From Ignavibacteriaceae bacterium (GTDB lineage: Bacteria; Bacteroidota; Ignavibacteria; Ignavibacteriales; Ignavibacteriaceae): 50,114 bases of DNA. This document shows positions 32,359-40,959 of the stretch, piece by piece (the stretch's first letter is position 1; the number at the start of each line of letters is the position of its first letter). The notes under the pieces were generated by a model that had not been told where the DNA came from, did not search any database, and worked only from the letters and a program-made list of their open reading frames with translations. The stretch lies in assembly GCA_023231105.1 (NCBI GenBank), contig JALNWB010000007.1, positions 1-50,114 on the forward strand, written 5' to 3'. The translations under genes were made by a program, and so were the position numbers.

Positions 32359-33759
32359 TTATTTAAGAACGATCATCTTCTTACTAACTGATTGACCGTT
32401 TACACTAACTTTATAAATATAATTTCCTGAACTTAAATCACTTGCATTCAAAGAAACTGTATAATTACCGGCTTCTTGAAATTGGTTAACAACTTCTTTA
32501 ACTTTTTGACCAAGAGTATTGAAAATAGCTAAAGTAACAACTCCGGCTTGAGGTAAGCTGTAGCTGATTGCAGTTGAAGGATTAAAAGGATTCGGAAAAT
32601 TTTGTCCTAAAGCAAAAGAAGTCGGTGATTGTCCGACAGAAACATTTACGATATTTGAATAAGTAAATGTTCCATCAAAATCAATTTGTTTTAATCTGTA
32701 AGAGTAGTTTGCATTAACGTTTTTATCAGTAAAGGAATATGAAGAAAGATTCGTTGTTGTTCCATTCCCTTTTACAAATCCGATTTTTACAAACTCACTA
32801 TTAATTGATTTTCTTTCAACCTCAAAACCGTTATTGTTTTTTTCAGTAGCGGTTTCCCAGAGTAATTCAACATTTCCGTTAACTGAATTTGCAGAGAAGG
32901 AGGTTAATTCAACCGGAACTGTTGCTGGGTTTAAGTTTGTCCAAGCGTCCATACTGGTTGCTCCATTTGCGACACGCACTCCATCAAATGCACCACTTGG
33001 ATTTGTTACACCTCTATTATGCCAAATAAAACTACCAACACCTCCGGTTATTGCACCGTAACCATCAAAATCAGTATCACCTGCTCCTACAAGTCCACCA
33101 ACTGTAGCGGCACATTCAGCAGTACTTGTGGCTGGTTCAGATGAAAGTGCCGGATTAATCCAAAGGTATGCCTCATCATCAAATTTATCAGGAGCAACTG
33201 TCCCGGCAACATGAAATGAGTAGCGAACAACTACAAGATATGTCTGATCAAAGTTAAGAACAGTTGCGCCATAAACTAAACCGTTTGCAACACTCGTGGT
33301 CTGTTTTGACAACCCGATATTATATCCCACTCCATTAGCTGTTGCATATATTTTTGGTGCTAAACTTGAGGTTGATCCGGCAGAGTCACCCAACGACAAG
33401 AAATACCCAACTGAAGTTGCTGAAGCTGATGTCAATCTAAGTAAAAATGAAAAATAAAATGTAGTACCGGTGTAGTTTGCTACATTTGTAGGGAACAATT
33501 TAAACACCCGGGAAGAACCTGAGATACCTACCGGCATCACCGCATACTCGCCTCCACCACTAATATATCCAGTATATTCTAAAGGTGAAATGTTTGCCAG
33601 TGTAACTTCGGCTGTTCCAGTTCCGCCTTTAACCCACCCCGATTGTCCTGAAAGAGGTCCTACAGTAAGTCCCGTGAAGTTATCGGAAAATGTTTGACCA
33701 AAATTATTAGAATTCACTAATAATAAAAACACAACGAACAAAAAGTACCTTTTCATCAT
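32359..33759 (-). CDS. Secreted protein with type IX sorting domain
   Basis: 466 residues from the ATG at 33759, chosen because AAAAGGA lies 5 bases upstream and a signal peptide follows directly (FLFVVFLLLVNSNNFGQ). An upstream in-frame ATG at 33801 would bury the signal. Residues about 20-270 form a beta-sandwich resembling carbohydrate-binding or concanavalin-like modules (FSDNFTGLTVGPLSGQSGW, TTFYFSFLLRL, FIWHNRGV). Then VPVELTSFSA...LLWETATEKNNNGFEVERK (fibronectin-like) and a T9SS sorting domain at the end (FALGQNFPNPFNPSTAI, SSGNYIYKVSVNG). Exported by the Por system. Confidence 0.9.
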   Translation of the reverse strand: MMKRYFLFVVFLLLVNSNNFGQTFSDNFTGLTVGPLSGQSGWVKGGTGTAEVTLANISPLEYTGYISGGGEYAVMPVGISGSSRVFKLFPTNVANYTGTTFYFSFLLRLTSASATSVGYFLSLGDSAGSTSSLAPKIYATANGVGYNIGLSKQTTSVANGLVYGATVLNFDQTYLVVVRYSFHVAGTVAPDKFDDEAYLWINPALSSEPATSTAECAATVGGLVGAGDTDFDGYGAITGGVGSFIWHNRGVTNPSGAFDGVRVANGATSMDAWTNLNPATVPVELTSFSANSVNGNVELLWETATEKNNNGFEVERKSINSEFVKIGFVKGNGTTTNLSSYSFTDKNVNANYSYRLKQIDFDGTFTYSNIVNVSVGQSPTSFALGQNFPNPFNPSTAISYSLPQAGVVTLAIFNTLGQKVKEVVNQFQEAGNYTVSLNASDLSSGNYIYKVSVNGQSVSKKMIVLK

Positions 33760-33798
33760 GGTATTCCTTTTATGTTTAATGAATTGTGACTCTTGAGA

Positions 33799-33827
33799 CA
33801 AATATAAATAAATAAATTTAAAACAAA
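33799..33827 (-). promoter_or_regulatory. Bacteroidota-type promoter of the T9SS gene
   Basis: On the minus strand TTTG (33827-33824), 17 bp, TATATTTG (33806-33799), about 40 bases before the chosen start codon. Fits TTTG / TAnnTTTG. Confidence 0.5.
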
Positions 33828-33998
33828 CATTAAAAAATGGTTATTTGTTTTTATTCCAGATTTGTTTTTAATCCATAACGGTGATGGAGCAAATGAAAAA
33901 AGACTTTTTACTCGAAACTTAAAAGAAGGGTAGAAGAGATACCTGATTTCGAAATCCGATTTCCTAGGATTAATTTATTGTTGTCCCTTTGCACTAAG

Positions 33999-35117
33999 CT
34001 AAGTTGTTTTTTTATAGTTCAGAACTGCCAACGTATTAAAAGTTATTGCAAAGAGAACAATTATTTCGAAATGTCGAATTATATCTGTAAATCCACTGCC
34101 TTTTAATATTACCATTCGCATCACCTCAATAAAATAACTAACTGGATTAATATAAGTTAGATAGCGCGCCCAATCCGGCATATTTTCAATTGGGGCGAAC
34201 AACCCGCCCAACAGAATAAACGTCATCAAGAAAAAGTATGCTATAAACATTGCTTGTTGTTGAGTATCTGCGAAAGTTGAGGTGAGCAGTCCGAAACCAA
34301 GCAGTGCGATTAAGTAAACTGCGGCAAAAAGGTAAATCAACAAAAAGCTTCCAACAGGAATTATTCCGTAAACTAAAAAGCTTACAACGAAACCGATTGT
34401 CAAAACAATTAAACCTAAAATCCAGAATGGAATTAATTTACCGAGTATGAATTGGTATTTTTTGATTGGTGATACGTTTAGCTGTTCGATAGTGCCGGTT
34501 TCTTTTTCTTTAACAATGTTTAACGCGGTTAATAAAAATCCAACCATCGTAACGAGCAGTGCAAGGACTCCCGGAACAATAAAATATTTATAATTCATTT
34601 TCGGATTAAACCAGTTGGAACTCGTTATTTCTATAATAGGTTGCGCGTTCATTCTTGGTGCTTGAATCCATTCGACACGAATATCATTGTTGAAATCGCG
34701 GATAATCGTACTTGCATATGAAATTGCAAGTCCGGCGGTTTGACCGTTGATGGCGTTAGCAGCCAGCATTATCTTGCTTTGATTTTCCTTAATAAGATCG
34801 CGTTCAAATCCTTGAGGAATCTCAACTATTAAATCTGCTTTGTCGTCTTCAACAACCTTTAATGCGTCGTTGTAAGATTTGGATACTTCAGTGAGTTGAA
34901 AATAACCCGATGAAGTGAAAGTATTAATAAGTTTCCTGGAGTATTCCGAATGGTCGTGATCTATTGCAGTCATTGAAATATTTTTCATTTCGTAATTCGC
35001 AGCAAATGGAAGAAGTATTAACTGTATTACAGGCATAACAAAGATCACTCTAAGTATTAACTTATCCCGGAAGATCTGCAAAAATTCTTTTCTGAGTAAA
35101 AATAATAATGTTCTCAT
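33999..35117 (-). CDS. ABC-2 type permease (YbhR/S-like)
   Basis: 372 residues. One N-terminal transmembrane helix (about 20-40), a large extracytoplasmic domain (about 45-170), then five membrane helices (about 178-360), including GLFAPIENMPDWARYLTYINPVSYF, typical of ABC-2 permeases. The start overlaps the stop of the sister permease by 4 bp. It forms the membrane part of the efflux pump with the gene before it. Confidence 0.9.
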   Translation of the reverse strand: MRTLLFLLRKEFLQIFRDKLILRVIFVMPVIQLILLPFAANYEMKNISMTAIDHDHSEYSRKLINTFTSSGYFQLTEVSKSYNDALKVVEDDKADLIVEIPQGFERDLIKENQSKIMLAANAINGQTAGLAISYASTIIRDFNNDIRVEWIQAPRMNAQPIIEITSSNWFNPKMNYKYFIVPGVLALLVTMVGFLLTALNIVKEKETGTIEQLNVSPIKKYQFILGKLIPFWILGLIVLTIGFVVSFLVYGIIPVGSFLLIYLFAAVYLIALLGFGLLTSTFADTQQQAMFIAYFFLMTFILLGGLFAPIENMPDWARYLTYINPVSYFIEVMRMVILKGSGFTDIIRHFEIIVLFAITFNTLAVLNYKKTT

Positions 35118-36220
35118 TGCAACCTGATTTTAAATCTTTTGATACTTAACAAAATGAAAAAAAGAGTCATTGCGGTAATTATTAAAGTTTCTTTCCAAAT
35201 GCCCCAAATTCCAACGCCTTTTATCATCACACTTTTTGTAATAATTATATACCACTTCGCGGGGACTAGATTTGAAATAATTTGAAGAACGATCGGCATG
35301 TTCGCAATCGGGAATGCATAACCGCTTAACATAACAACCGGAAGCATTAAACCAATTAACGAAATAAGCATTGCTGCCTGTTGTGTATCTGAAACTGTAG
35401 AGATAAACAACCCGAGCGACAGAGAGCAAATTATATACAGAATTGTTTCTGCTATCAAAAGAAGAAGACTGCCTTGAATCGGCATGCCGAGTATAAAGAC
35501 ACTTAGCAATAAAATAGTAGCTACGTTTATTAGCGATACAATAAAATAGGGAACTACCTTACTTATTATAACAAGCCATGGTTTCATCGGTGAAACAAGA
35601 AGTACTTCCATTGTGCCAAGTTCTTTTTCCTTAACAATTGCTATCGAAGTCATCATTGCTGAAATAAGGAGAAGTATCATTCCCATTACCCCTGGCACCG
35701 ATGAATAAGCGCCTTTCAATTCAGGATTATAGAGCATACGTATTTCAGTGCTTATAGTGTACGGCACGGAATTTTGTTGATTTAATTCGCTTTGATAATC
35801 CATTATAATTGCGCTTACGTAATTTGTAAGTGTTGTAGCTTGGTTGGGATCAGTACCGTCCGCAATGATTTGAATCTGAGCTTTATTTGTATGAGCAAGT
35901 TCATTTTGGAAATTAGGTTGGAAAGCAATAACTAATTTTATTTTACCGGTTTTAAATGCTTTTTCGATTTCACTGCTGGATTTCACCGTCCGGTCAATAT
36001 CAAAATACTGACTACTTTCAATTCGCCCGATAATGTTTTGGGTCGCTTCGTCTTTTGAGTTATCGAGTATAGCAATATTTGCATTACGGACTTCTGTTGT
36101 TATAGCGAAACCGAAAATGAGAAGTTGAACAATGGGCAGCCCGAGCAATACAAGCATAGAACGTTTGTCTCGCAGTATGTGATGGAATTCTTTTCTAATA
36201 AATGTTAGCAGTTGTTTCAT
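35114..36220 (-). CDS. ABC-2 type permease, first of the pair
   Basis: 368 residues with the same plan: N-terminal helix (LLGLPIVQLLIFGFAI), periplasmic domain with TEVRNANIAILD, then five helices; SGYAFPIANMPIVLQIISNLVPAKWY near the end. Translationally coupled to the next permease (4 bp overlap) and 9 bp after the ATPase gene. The pair should form a heterodimeric channel. Confidence 0.9.
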   Translation of the reverse strand: MKQLLTFIRKEFHHILRDKRSMLVLLGLPIVQLLIFGFAITTEVRNANIAILDNSKDEATQNIIGRIESSQYFDIDRTVKSSSEIEKAFKTGKIKLVIAFQPNFQNELAHTNKAQIQIIADGTDPNQATTLTNYVSAIIMDYQSELNQQNSVPYTISTEIRMLYNPELKGAYSSVPGVMGMILLLISAMMTSIAIVKEKELGTMEVLLVSPMKPWLVIISKVVPYFIVSLINVATILLLSVFILGMPIQGSLLLLIAETILYIICSLSLGLFISTVSDTQQAAMLISLIGLMLPVVMLSGYAFPIANMPIVLQIISNLVPAKWYIIITKSVMIKGVGIWGIWKETLIITAMTLFFILLSIKRFKIRLQ

Positions 36221-36229
36221 TATAAAATT

Positions 36230-36976
36230 TTATTCTCCTCGTTTGGCGCTGCGAGCAAGCATTATGAAAACTTCTTCCATTGATTTTGCATTGTGTTGGT
36301 TTTTAAGTTCGCCAGGTGAATCGAGAGCTTTTATAACTCCGTCCACCATTATTGAAACACGGTCACAATACTCAGCTTCGTCCATATAATGCGTTGTAAC
36401 AAAAACCGTTATTCCATGGTGTGCAGCTTCATAAATCATATCCCAGAATTGACGGCGCGTAACCGGATCGACGCCGCCGGTGGGTTCATCAAGAAAAACT
36501 ATTTTAGGATCGTGTAATATTGCGATGCTGAAGGCAAGTTTTTGTTTCCAACCAAGTGGCAGTGAGCTGACAAGTTTATCTGCCTCGTTTTGCAGATTTA
36601 ATTTGTTGATCAAACCGGTACCTTTTAATTCAATCTCTTTATCGCTTAAACCATAAATGCCGCCGAACAGTTGAATATTTTCTTTGATTGTTAAATCCTC
36701 GTACAAGGAAAATTTCTGACTCATGTAGCCAATACTTTTTTTAATCTTCTCAGTCTGTTTATAAACATCAAATCCAGCAACCTGGGCTTTGCCGTAACTT
36801 GGTTTTGAAATTCCGATCAACATCTTCATCGCCGTAGTTTTACCGGCACCATTTGCGCCGAGGAATCCAAAGATCTCGCCTTTATAAACTTCAAAGGTGA
36901 TTTCATTCGTTGCGATAAAATCGCCGAATTTTTTTGTGAGTTTATCAGTCTTTATTACAATTTCTTTTGTTAACAT
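36230..36976 (-). CDS. ABC transporter ATP-binding protein (second ATPase)
   Basis: 248 residues. Walker A GANGAGKT, Q-loop YMSQKFSLYEDLT, divergent signature SSLPLGWKQKLAF in place of LSGGQ (as in the C-terminal half of E. coli YbhF), Walker B IVFLDEPTGGVDP and H-loop VTTHYMDEAE. It couples ATP hydrolysis to the two permeases. Together with the next gene it corresponds to the two halves of fused YbhF. Confidence 0.9.
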   Translation of the reverse strand: MLTKEIVIKTDKLTKKFGDFIATNEITFEVYKGEIFGFLGANGAGKTTAMKMLIGISKPSYGKAQVAGFDVYKQTEKIKKSIGYMSQKFSLYEDLTIKENIQLFGGIYGLSDKEIELKGTGLINKLNLQNEADKLVSSLPLGWKQKLAFSIAILHDPKIVFLDEPTGGVDPVTRRQFWDMIYEAAHHGITVFVTTHYMDEAEYCDRVSIMVDGVIKALDSPGELKNQHNAKSMEEVFIMLARSAKRGE

Positions 36977-37029
36977 AATTTTTCTTTGTGGTCAAAAGTG
37001 TTTCTACTTAATAACCACGGTGTAAATAT

Positions 37030-37950
37030 TTACTTTTTCATTAACTGCATAAAACAATCTTCAATCCCGGGTTCAATTTTTATAATTGTTCTTTTCAAAT
37101 ATCCTTTTGTATCTAAATAGTTTTCAAGCTCACGTATATCATCATTGCTTTCTTTTAGTGTGAGATGATGATTTTCTCCAAAAGCAAAACATGATGTCGT
37201 TTGAGGGAAAGCGCGAAGATCATTTAGAAGATTATACATGTTGTCTGCATGAACCGCGTACAGATTAGTGCCGAATTGATTTACAATGTTTTGCGGAGAA
37301 TCGATTTCCAAAATTTTTCCGTTTTGCATCAATGCAATTCTGTCGCAAAGTTTTGCTTCGTCCATGTATGGAGTTGAAACAAGAATACTGATGCCCTGGG
37401 CTTTCAGTCTTTTCAACATTTCCCAAAATTCTTTTCTTGAGACCGGATCGACGCCTGTGGTCGGCTCATCTAAAAATAAAATTTTTGGTTTGTGAATTAA
37501 TGCGCAACACAAGGCAAGTTTTTGTTTCATTCCGCCGCTGAGTTTACCGGCGCGGCGAGTTTTAAATGGTTCGAGTTGTTTATAAATATCCGCTACCAAA
37601 TCATAATTCTCTTGGATTGTAGTTTCGAATACGGTAGCAAAAAATTCGAGATTCTCTTCAACAGTTAAATCCTGATAAAGAGAAAATCTCCCCGGCATGT
37701 ACCCGGTAATTTTTCGAATTATTTTATAATCAGTTACGACATCATTGCCCAAGACGGTTGCGCTTCCTTCATCCGCAAGAAGAAGGGTAGTAAGGATTCT
37801 GAAAACAGAAGTCTTTCCCGCGCCATCAGGACCAATTAATCCGAACAGTTCGCCTTCTTCGACTGTAAATGAAACATTATCAACTGCAGTAACCGAAGAT
37901 TTTTTTGTTGTGTATTTTTTAACAATATTTTTTAATTCAACTGCATTCAT
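37030..37950 (-). CDS. ABC transporter ATP-binding protein (first ATPase)
   Basis: 306 residues. Walker A GPDGAGKTS (Asp-Gly in place of Asn-Gly), Q-loop YMPGRFSLYQDLT, canonical signature LSGGMKQKLAL, Walker B ILFLDEPTTGVDP, and a ~90-residue C-terminal extension (FGTNLYAVHADNMYNLL...IEPGIEDCFMQLMKK). One base separates it from the hlyD-type gene upstream, so translation is coupled. Equivalent to the N-terminal half of YbhF. Confidence 0.9.
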   Translation of the reverse strand: MNAVELKNIVKKYTTKKSSVTAVDNVSFTVEEGELFGLIGPDGAGKTSVFRILTTLLLADEGSATVLGNDVVTDYKIIRKITGYMPGRFSLYQDLTVEENLEFFATVFETTIQENYDLVADIYKQLEPFKTRRAGKLSGGMKQKLALCCALIHKPKILFLDEPTTGVDPVSRKEFWEMLKRLKAQGISILVSTPYMDEAKLCDRIALMQNGKILEIDSPQNIVNQFGTNLYAVHADNMYNLLNDLRAFPQTTSCFAFGENHHLTLKESNDDIRELENYLDTKGYLKRTIIKIEPGIEDCFMQLMKK

Positions 37951-37951
37951 T

Positions 37952-38866
37952 TTAAAAGATTACTTCTCCATACATTCCAATCTTTAAATAGCCATCGTTC
38001 TGCACTTTGATTTTAACGGCATAAACAAGATTGGCACGTTCGTCTTTTGTTTGAATAGTTTTTGGAGTGAATTCCGCTTTTGATGAAACCCAATAGATTT
38101 CTCCGCTTAATTCCTTTTGTTCGTTTCTACCCTTATCGACGAATACTTTTACTTTTTGACCAAGTTTAATTTCTCCGAGTTGATTCCCATTAACATATGC
38201 ACGAAGAGTCATAGTAGATAGGTCGGCTATTTTATATAGGGCTTTTCCGTTTGTTGTAATTTCGCTTTGTTTAGCGTAACGTGTTAGGACAGTTCCTTCA
38301 AGTGGATTTTTAATTATACTTTTGTTTATCTGATCTTGAATCTGTTCTATTTGCGCTTGAAGCGGATAAGTTTCGCTCTGCAACCCTTGTTTCGTAATTG
38401 TTAAACTTGATTTAGTCGCGTTGTATTGTTTATTTAACAAATCAAGTTGCCCATTTAGGTCGTCGAGTTGTTTTGTTGTTGCGGCATTGAATTTAACAAG
38501 ATTCTCGACTCGTTTCTTTTCTGTTGTTGCCGTCTGAATTTGTTCTTGAATTGTCGCTAATTGAGTGGCAATATCGGGTTGCTTGCTTATGATAGCCTTA
38601 ACTGAAGCTTCAAGCTGCTTCTTTTTCAGATAGAGTTGAACGGTATCCACCAGACCAACAATTTGATCTTGCTTGAGGTTCGCTCCTTCTTCAACATCAA
38701 ATTTAACAAGTTTACCCATCGCTTCCGATGAAACTATGACTTCTTCAGATTCGAATGTTCCGGTCGCATCAAATTTACCATTGCCGTTTCCGCATCCGTT
38801 TAACACTAAAAGAATAAATAAAGCGCTCAGACTTTTTGCCGCGGTGATATTAAATATTTTTTTCAT
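37952..38866 (-). CDS. Periplasmic adaptor (HlyD/YbhG-like membrane fusion protein)
   Basis: 304 residues. Lipoprotein-type signal peptide (LLVLNGCGNG; lipobox Cys about 25), a beta-barrel/lipoyl half motif (VDEEG-type VEEGANLKQDQIVGLVD), a long coiled-coil hairpin (about 75-185), the second lipoyl half (IIKNPLEGTVLTRYAKQSEI) and a beta-barrel. Bridges the inner-membrane ABC pump and the TolC-like channel. Confidence 0.9.
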   Translation of the reverse strand: MKKIFNITAAKSLSALFILLVLNGCGNGNGKFDATGTFESEEVIVSSEAMGKLVKFDVEEGANLKQDQIVGLVDTVQLYLKKKQLEASVKAIISKQPDIATQLATIQEQIQTATTEKKRVENLVKFNAATTKQLDDLNGQLDLLNKQYNATKSSLTITKQGLQSETYPLQAQIEQIQDQINKSIIKNPLEGTVLTRYAKQSEITTNGKALYKIADLSTMTLRAYVNGNQLGEIKLGQKVKVFVDKGRNEQKELSGEIYWVSSKAEFTPKTIQTKDERANLVYAVKIKVQNDGYLKIGMYGEVIF

Positions 38867-38892
38867 TTTTTTATCTACTATTATGTTTCTAA

Positions 38893-40155
38893 TTAATTTC
38901 CGGTAGTGAGTTTGTAATTTTGTTCTGCCAGCAATTTTTGGATTGTGTGCATTGCTAAATTTTGTTTTGCCTGGTCTTCGGCATTAAGTTCGCGCAAATA
39001 ATCACTCGAGGTGATCACTCCATTTTCAAGTTTTGCCTTTGCGGAATTTTTCACAGAAGTTCTGATCGCAATAATATCTTCATCAATTTTTACTAATGCT
39101 TGTAGCTTTTCAAATTCATTTTGATACTGAATTAGCAAAAGCTTGTTGTTAAGTAGAAAACTTTCTTTTTGCGATTCAACGGACTTTTTGTTCAATTCGA
39201 TTATCTCACTCTCGTTGCCATACGTGTAAAGACTTGAGAGCGACCATGAAAGTCTGGCTCCTGCGATGTAATACCAATCAAAATTATTTTTGAGCATATT
39301 TAACGTTGGTTTACCATAAGCTCCTTGTACAAATAAACTTGCTTTCGGCAGTATTTTGGCAAGCGATAAACCACTTTGTTGATCAATCATTTTTTCTTGA
39401 GAGGTGTACATACTAATCTCAGGGCGATTTATCCTTTCAACTTTTAAACTGTTATTTGCTTCGGGCAGTTCCAATTTGGCAGACTGATCCAATGATTTGT
39501 TTATCATCAACCCTAACATATCGAGGAAAGATTTGCGTGATGAATTGATCTCAATTTCTCTTTGCGCAAGTTTTAATATTTCGGCTTTAAGAATATCTAC
39601 ATCTGAACTTGTTACAGTCCCATTTGCATAAGCTCCGTTAAGTTTTTCCAGACTCGCTTTGAGATCAGCTTTTGTTAATTCAGTTTGAAGAAGTTGTTTG
39701 TCAAGAAGGAGAATTCCGAAATAGAGTTGGTTTATTCGTTCTTTCACCTTGATGAGTTCTATTTCGATTTTATAGTCATCCACTTCAGAAGCTGCATTCT
39801 GTATCTTCGACTGGGCACTCATCAAGCCGCCGTCATAAATAACTTGGGAAATATCTGCGACAGCTTTGTACTGATCTTTTGAAACTGGTTCAATTTTCAT
39901 TCCGGGGAGTGAAAGTGGTATTGAAGTAACATCCGATTGATATGTTGCCTGGCTGCTTATTGTTATTTGCGGAAAATAGCTTTTCCAAATATTACTTACG
40001 GTGTATTCTCTACTTTTTTCGATGTACTCTTTTTGCTTGATAAGTGGAAAATTCTCCCGTCCAAGTTTATAACATTCATCGAGTGTTAAAACATTTTGTG
40101 AAAATGTAGACGTGGTGATGAGCGCTATTATGCTCAGTAATTTTATTGTTCTCAT
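38893..40155 (-). CDS. TolC-family outer-membrane efflux protein
   Basis: 420 residues. Signal peptide (LLSIIALITTSTFSQN), then the two-fold TolC repeat of long helices and short strands: LTLDECYKLGRENFPLIKQKEYI at the start, NGTVTSSDVDILKAEIL midway and NGVITSSDYLRELNAEDQAKQ in the second half. Outer-membrane exit duct for the pump. The ATG overlaps the TetR stop by 4 bp. Confidence 0.92.
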   Translation of the reverse strand: MRTIKLLSIIALITTSTFSQNVLTLDECYKLGRENFPLIKQKEYIEKSREYTVSNIWKSYFPQITISSQATYQSDVTSIPLSLPGMKIEPVSKDQYKAVADISQVIYDGGLMSAQSKIQNAASEVDDYKIEIELIKVKERINQLYFGILLLDKQLLQTELTKADLKASLEKLNGAYANGTVTSSDVDILKAEILKLAQREIEINSSRKSFLDMLGLMINKSLDQSAKLELPEANNSLKVERINRPEISMYTSQEKMIDQQSGLSLAKILPKASLFVQGAYGKPTLNMLKNNFDWYYIAGARLSWSLSSLYTYGNESEIIELNKKSVESQKESFLLNNKLLLIQYQNEFEKLQALVKIDEDIIAIRTSVKNSAKAKLENGVITSSDYLRELNAEDQAKQNLAMHTIQKLLAEQNYKLTTGN

Positions 40156-40760
40156 AATGGATTTTGTGTAATTAACTTTGAAAATAATTTTTTACCTTTT
40201 TCAGTAAGTGTGCCGCCTAAAATGATCTTGAATGTTGTTTGTGCGGCAGTGACCATAGAAAAATTGTTGTTATAAATAAACTCAGGATTAACCGTTGATC
40301 TGATTGAGTTGACAAAAATATTTATTACGATCGGGGTAGGGAAGTCGAGGAATAATCCTTCTTTTTTCCCCTGCTCAAATACTTTTGTAATATTCCCGTA
40401 CATCATATCGGTTCTAAACGAATCAACATGCTGCCAAACAGCCGGATAATGAGTTCTCAGTTCACCAAAAACTTTATCGCCGACTTTCCCGGCGGTATTA
40501 CTAAGAAGAGAAAAAAGACCGGCAAGTTTTTCAATTGCATTTTTATCGCTTTCTAAGATCGGTAAAATCTTTTTCGCCATTTTTTGAGTAAAGTGATTTG
40601 CTACCGCCATTACCAACTCATCCTTCGAAGGGAAAAATTTGTAAATGGTTTTTTTACTCATCTGCAATTCAGATGCGATATCTTCCATTCGAGTTTTGTA
40701 AAAACCTTCTTTAAAAAGTTTTTCTTCACCTAATTCAATTATTTTGTCTTGTAATTTCAT
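40152..40760 (-). CDS. TetR-family repressor of the efflux operon
   Basis: 202 residues. N-terminal TetR helix-turn-helix (about 5-50; FYKTRMEDIASELQMSKKTIYKFFPSKDELV) and a helical ligand-binding domain. First gene of the seven-gene operon, overlapping tolC by 4 bp. This parallels E. coli CecR, which heads the ybhGFSR operon. Autoregulation through the inverted repeat at 40771-40793 is likely. Confidence 0.9.
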   Translation of the reverse strand: MKLQDKIIELGEEKLFKEGFYKTRMEDIASELQMSKKTIYKFFPSKDELVMAVANHFTQKMAKKILPILESDKNAIEKLAGLFSLLSNTAGKVGDKVFGELRTHYPAVWQHVDSFRTDMMYGNITKVFEQGKKEGLFLDFPTPIVINIFVNSIRSTVNPEFIYNNNFSMVTAAQTTFKIILGGTLTEKGKKLFSKLITQNPL

Positions 40761-40770
40761 AAATGCCTAT

Positions 40771-40793
40771 CAGAAACTATTTTAGTTTTTCTG
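40771..40793. promoter_or_regulatory. Candidate TetR operator
   Basis: CAGAAACTA-TTT-TAGTTTTTCTG: an inverted repeat with a 2 base length difference between arms, 11 bp upstream of the tetR start, in the divergent region with the M16 peptidase gene. Confidence 0.4.
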
Positions 40794-40894
40794 GTTCCCA
40801 ATATAATTGATTAACAATCAGATGTCAAGAAAAATTTTATTCCCGATTATTTTATCCAATAATAGAACCGTTCATATAAAGATTTGATAAGCAT

Positions 40895-40926
40895 TTGTTT
40901 TTCAGAAGAATTAATCTCTATTTTTG
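40895..40926 (+). promoter_or_regulatory. Promoter of the M16 peptidase gene
   Basis: TTG (40895-40897), 21 bp, TATTTTTG (40919-40926), of the TTG/TAnnTTTG kind. The start codon lies 33 bases further on, preceded by AAAGGACGAAG. Confidence 0.45.
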
Positions 40927-40959
40927 TAAAAAATTTTTCACTTAATAAAGGACGAAGTT

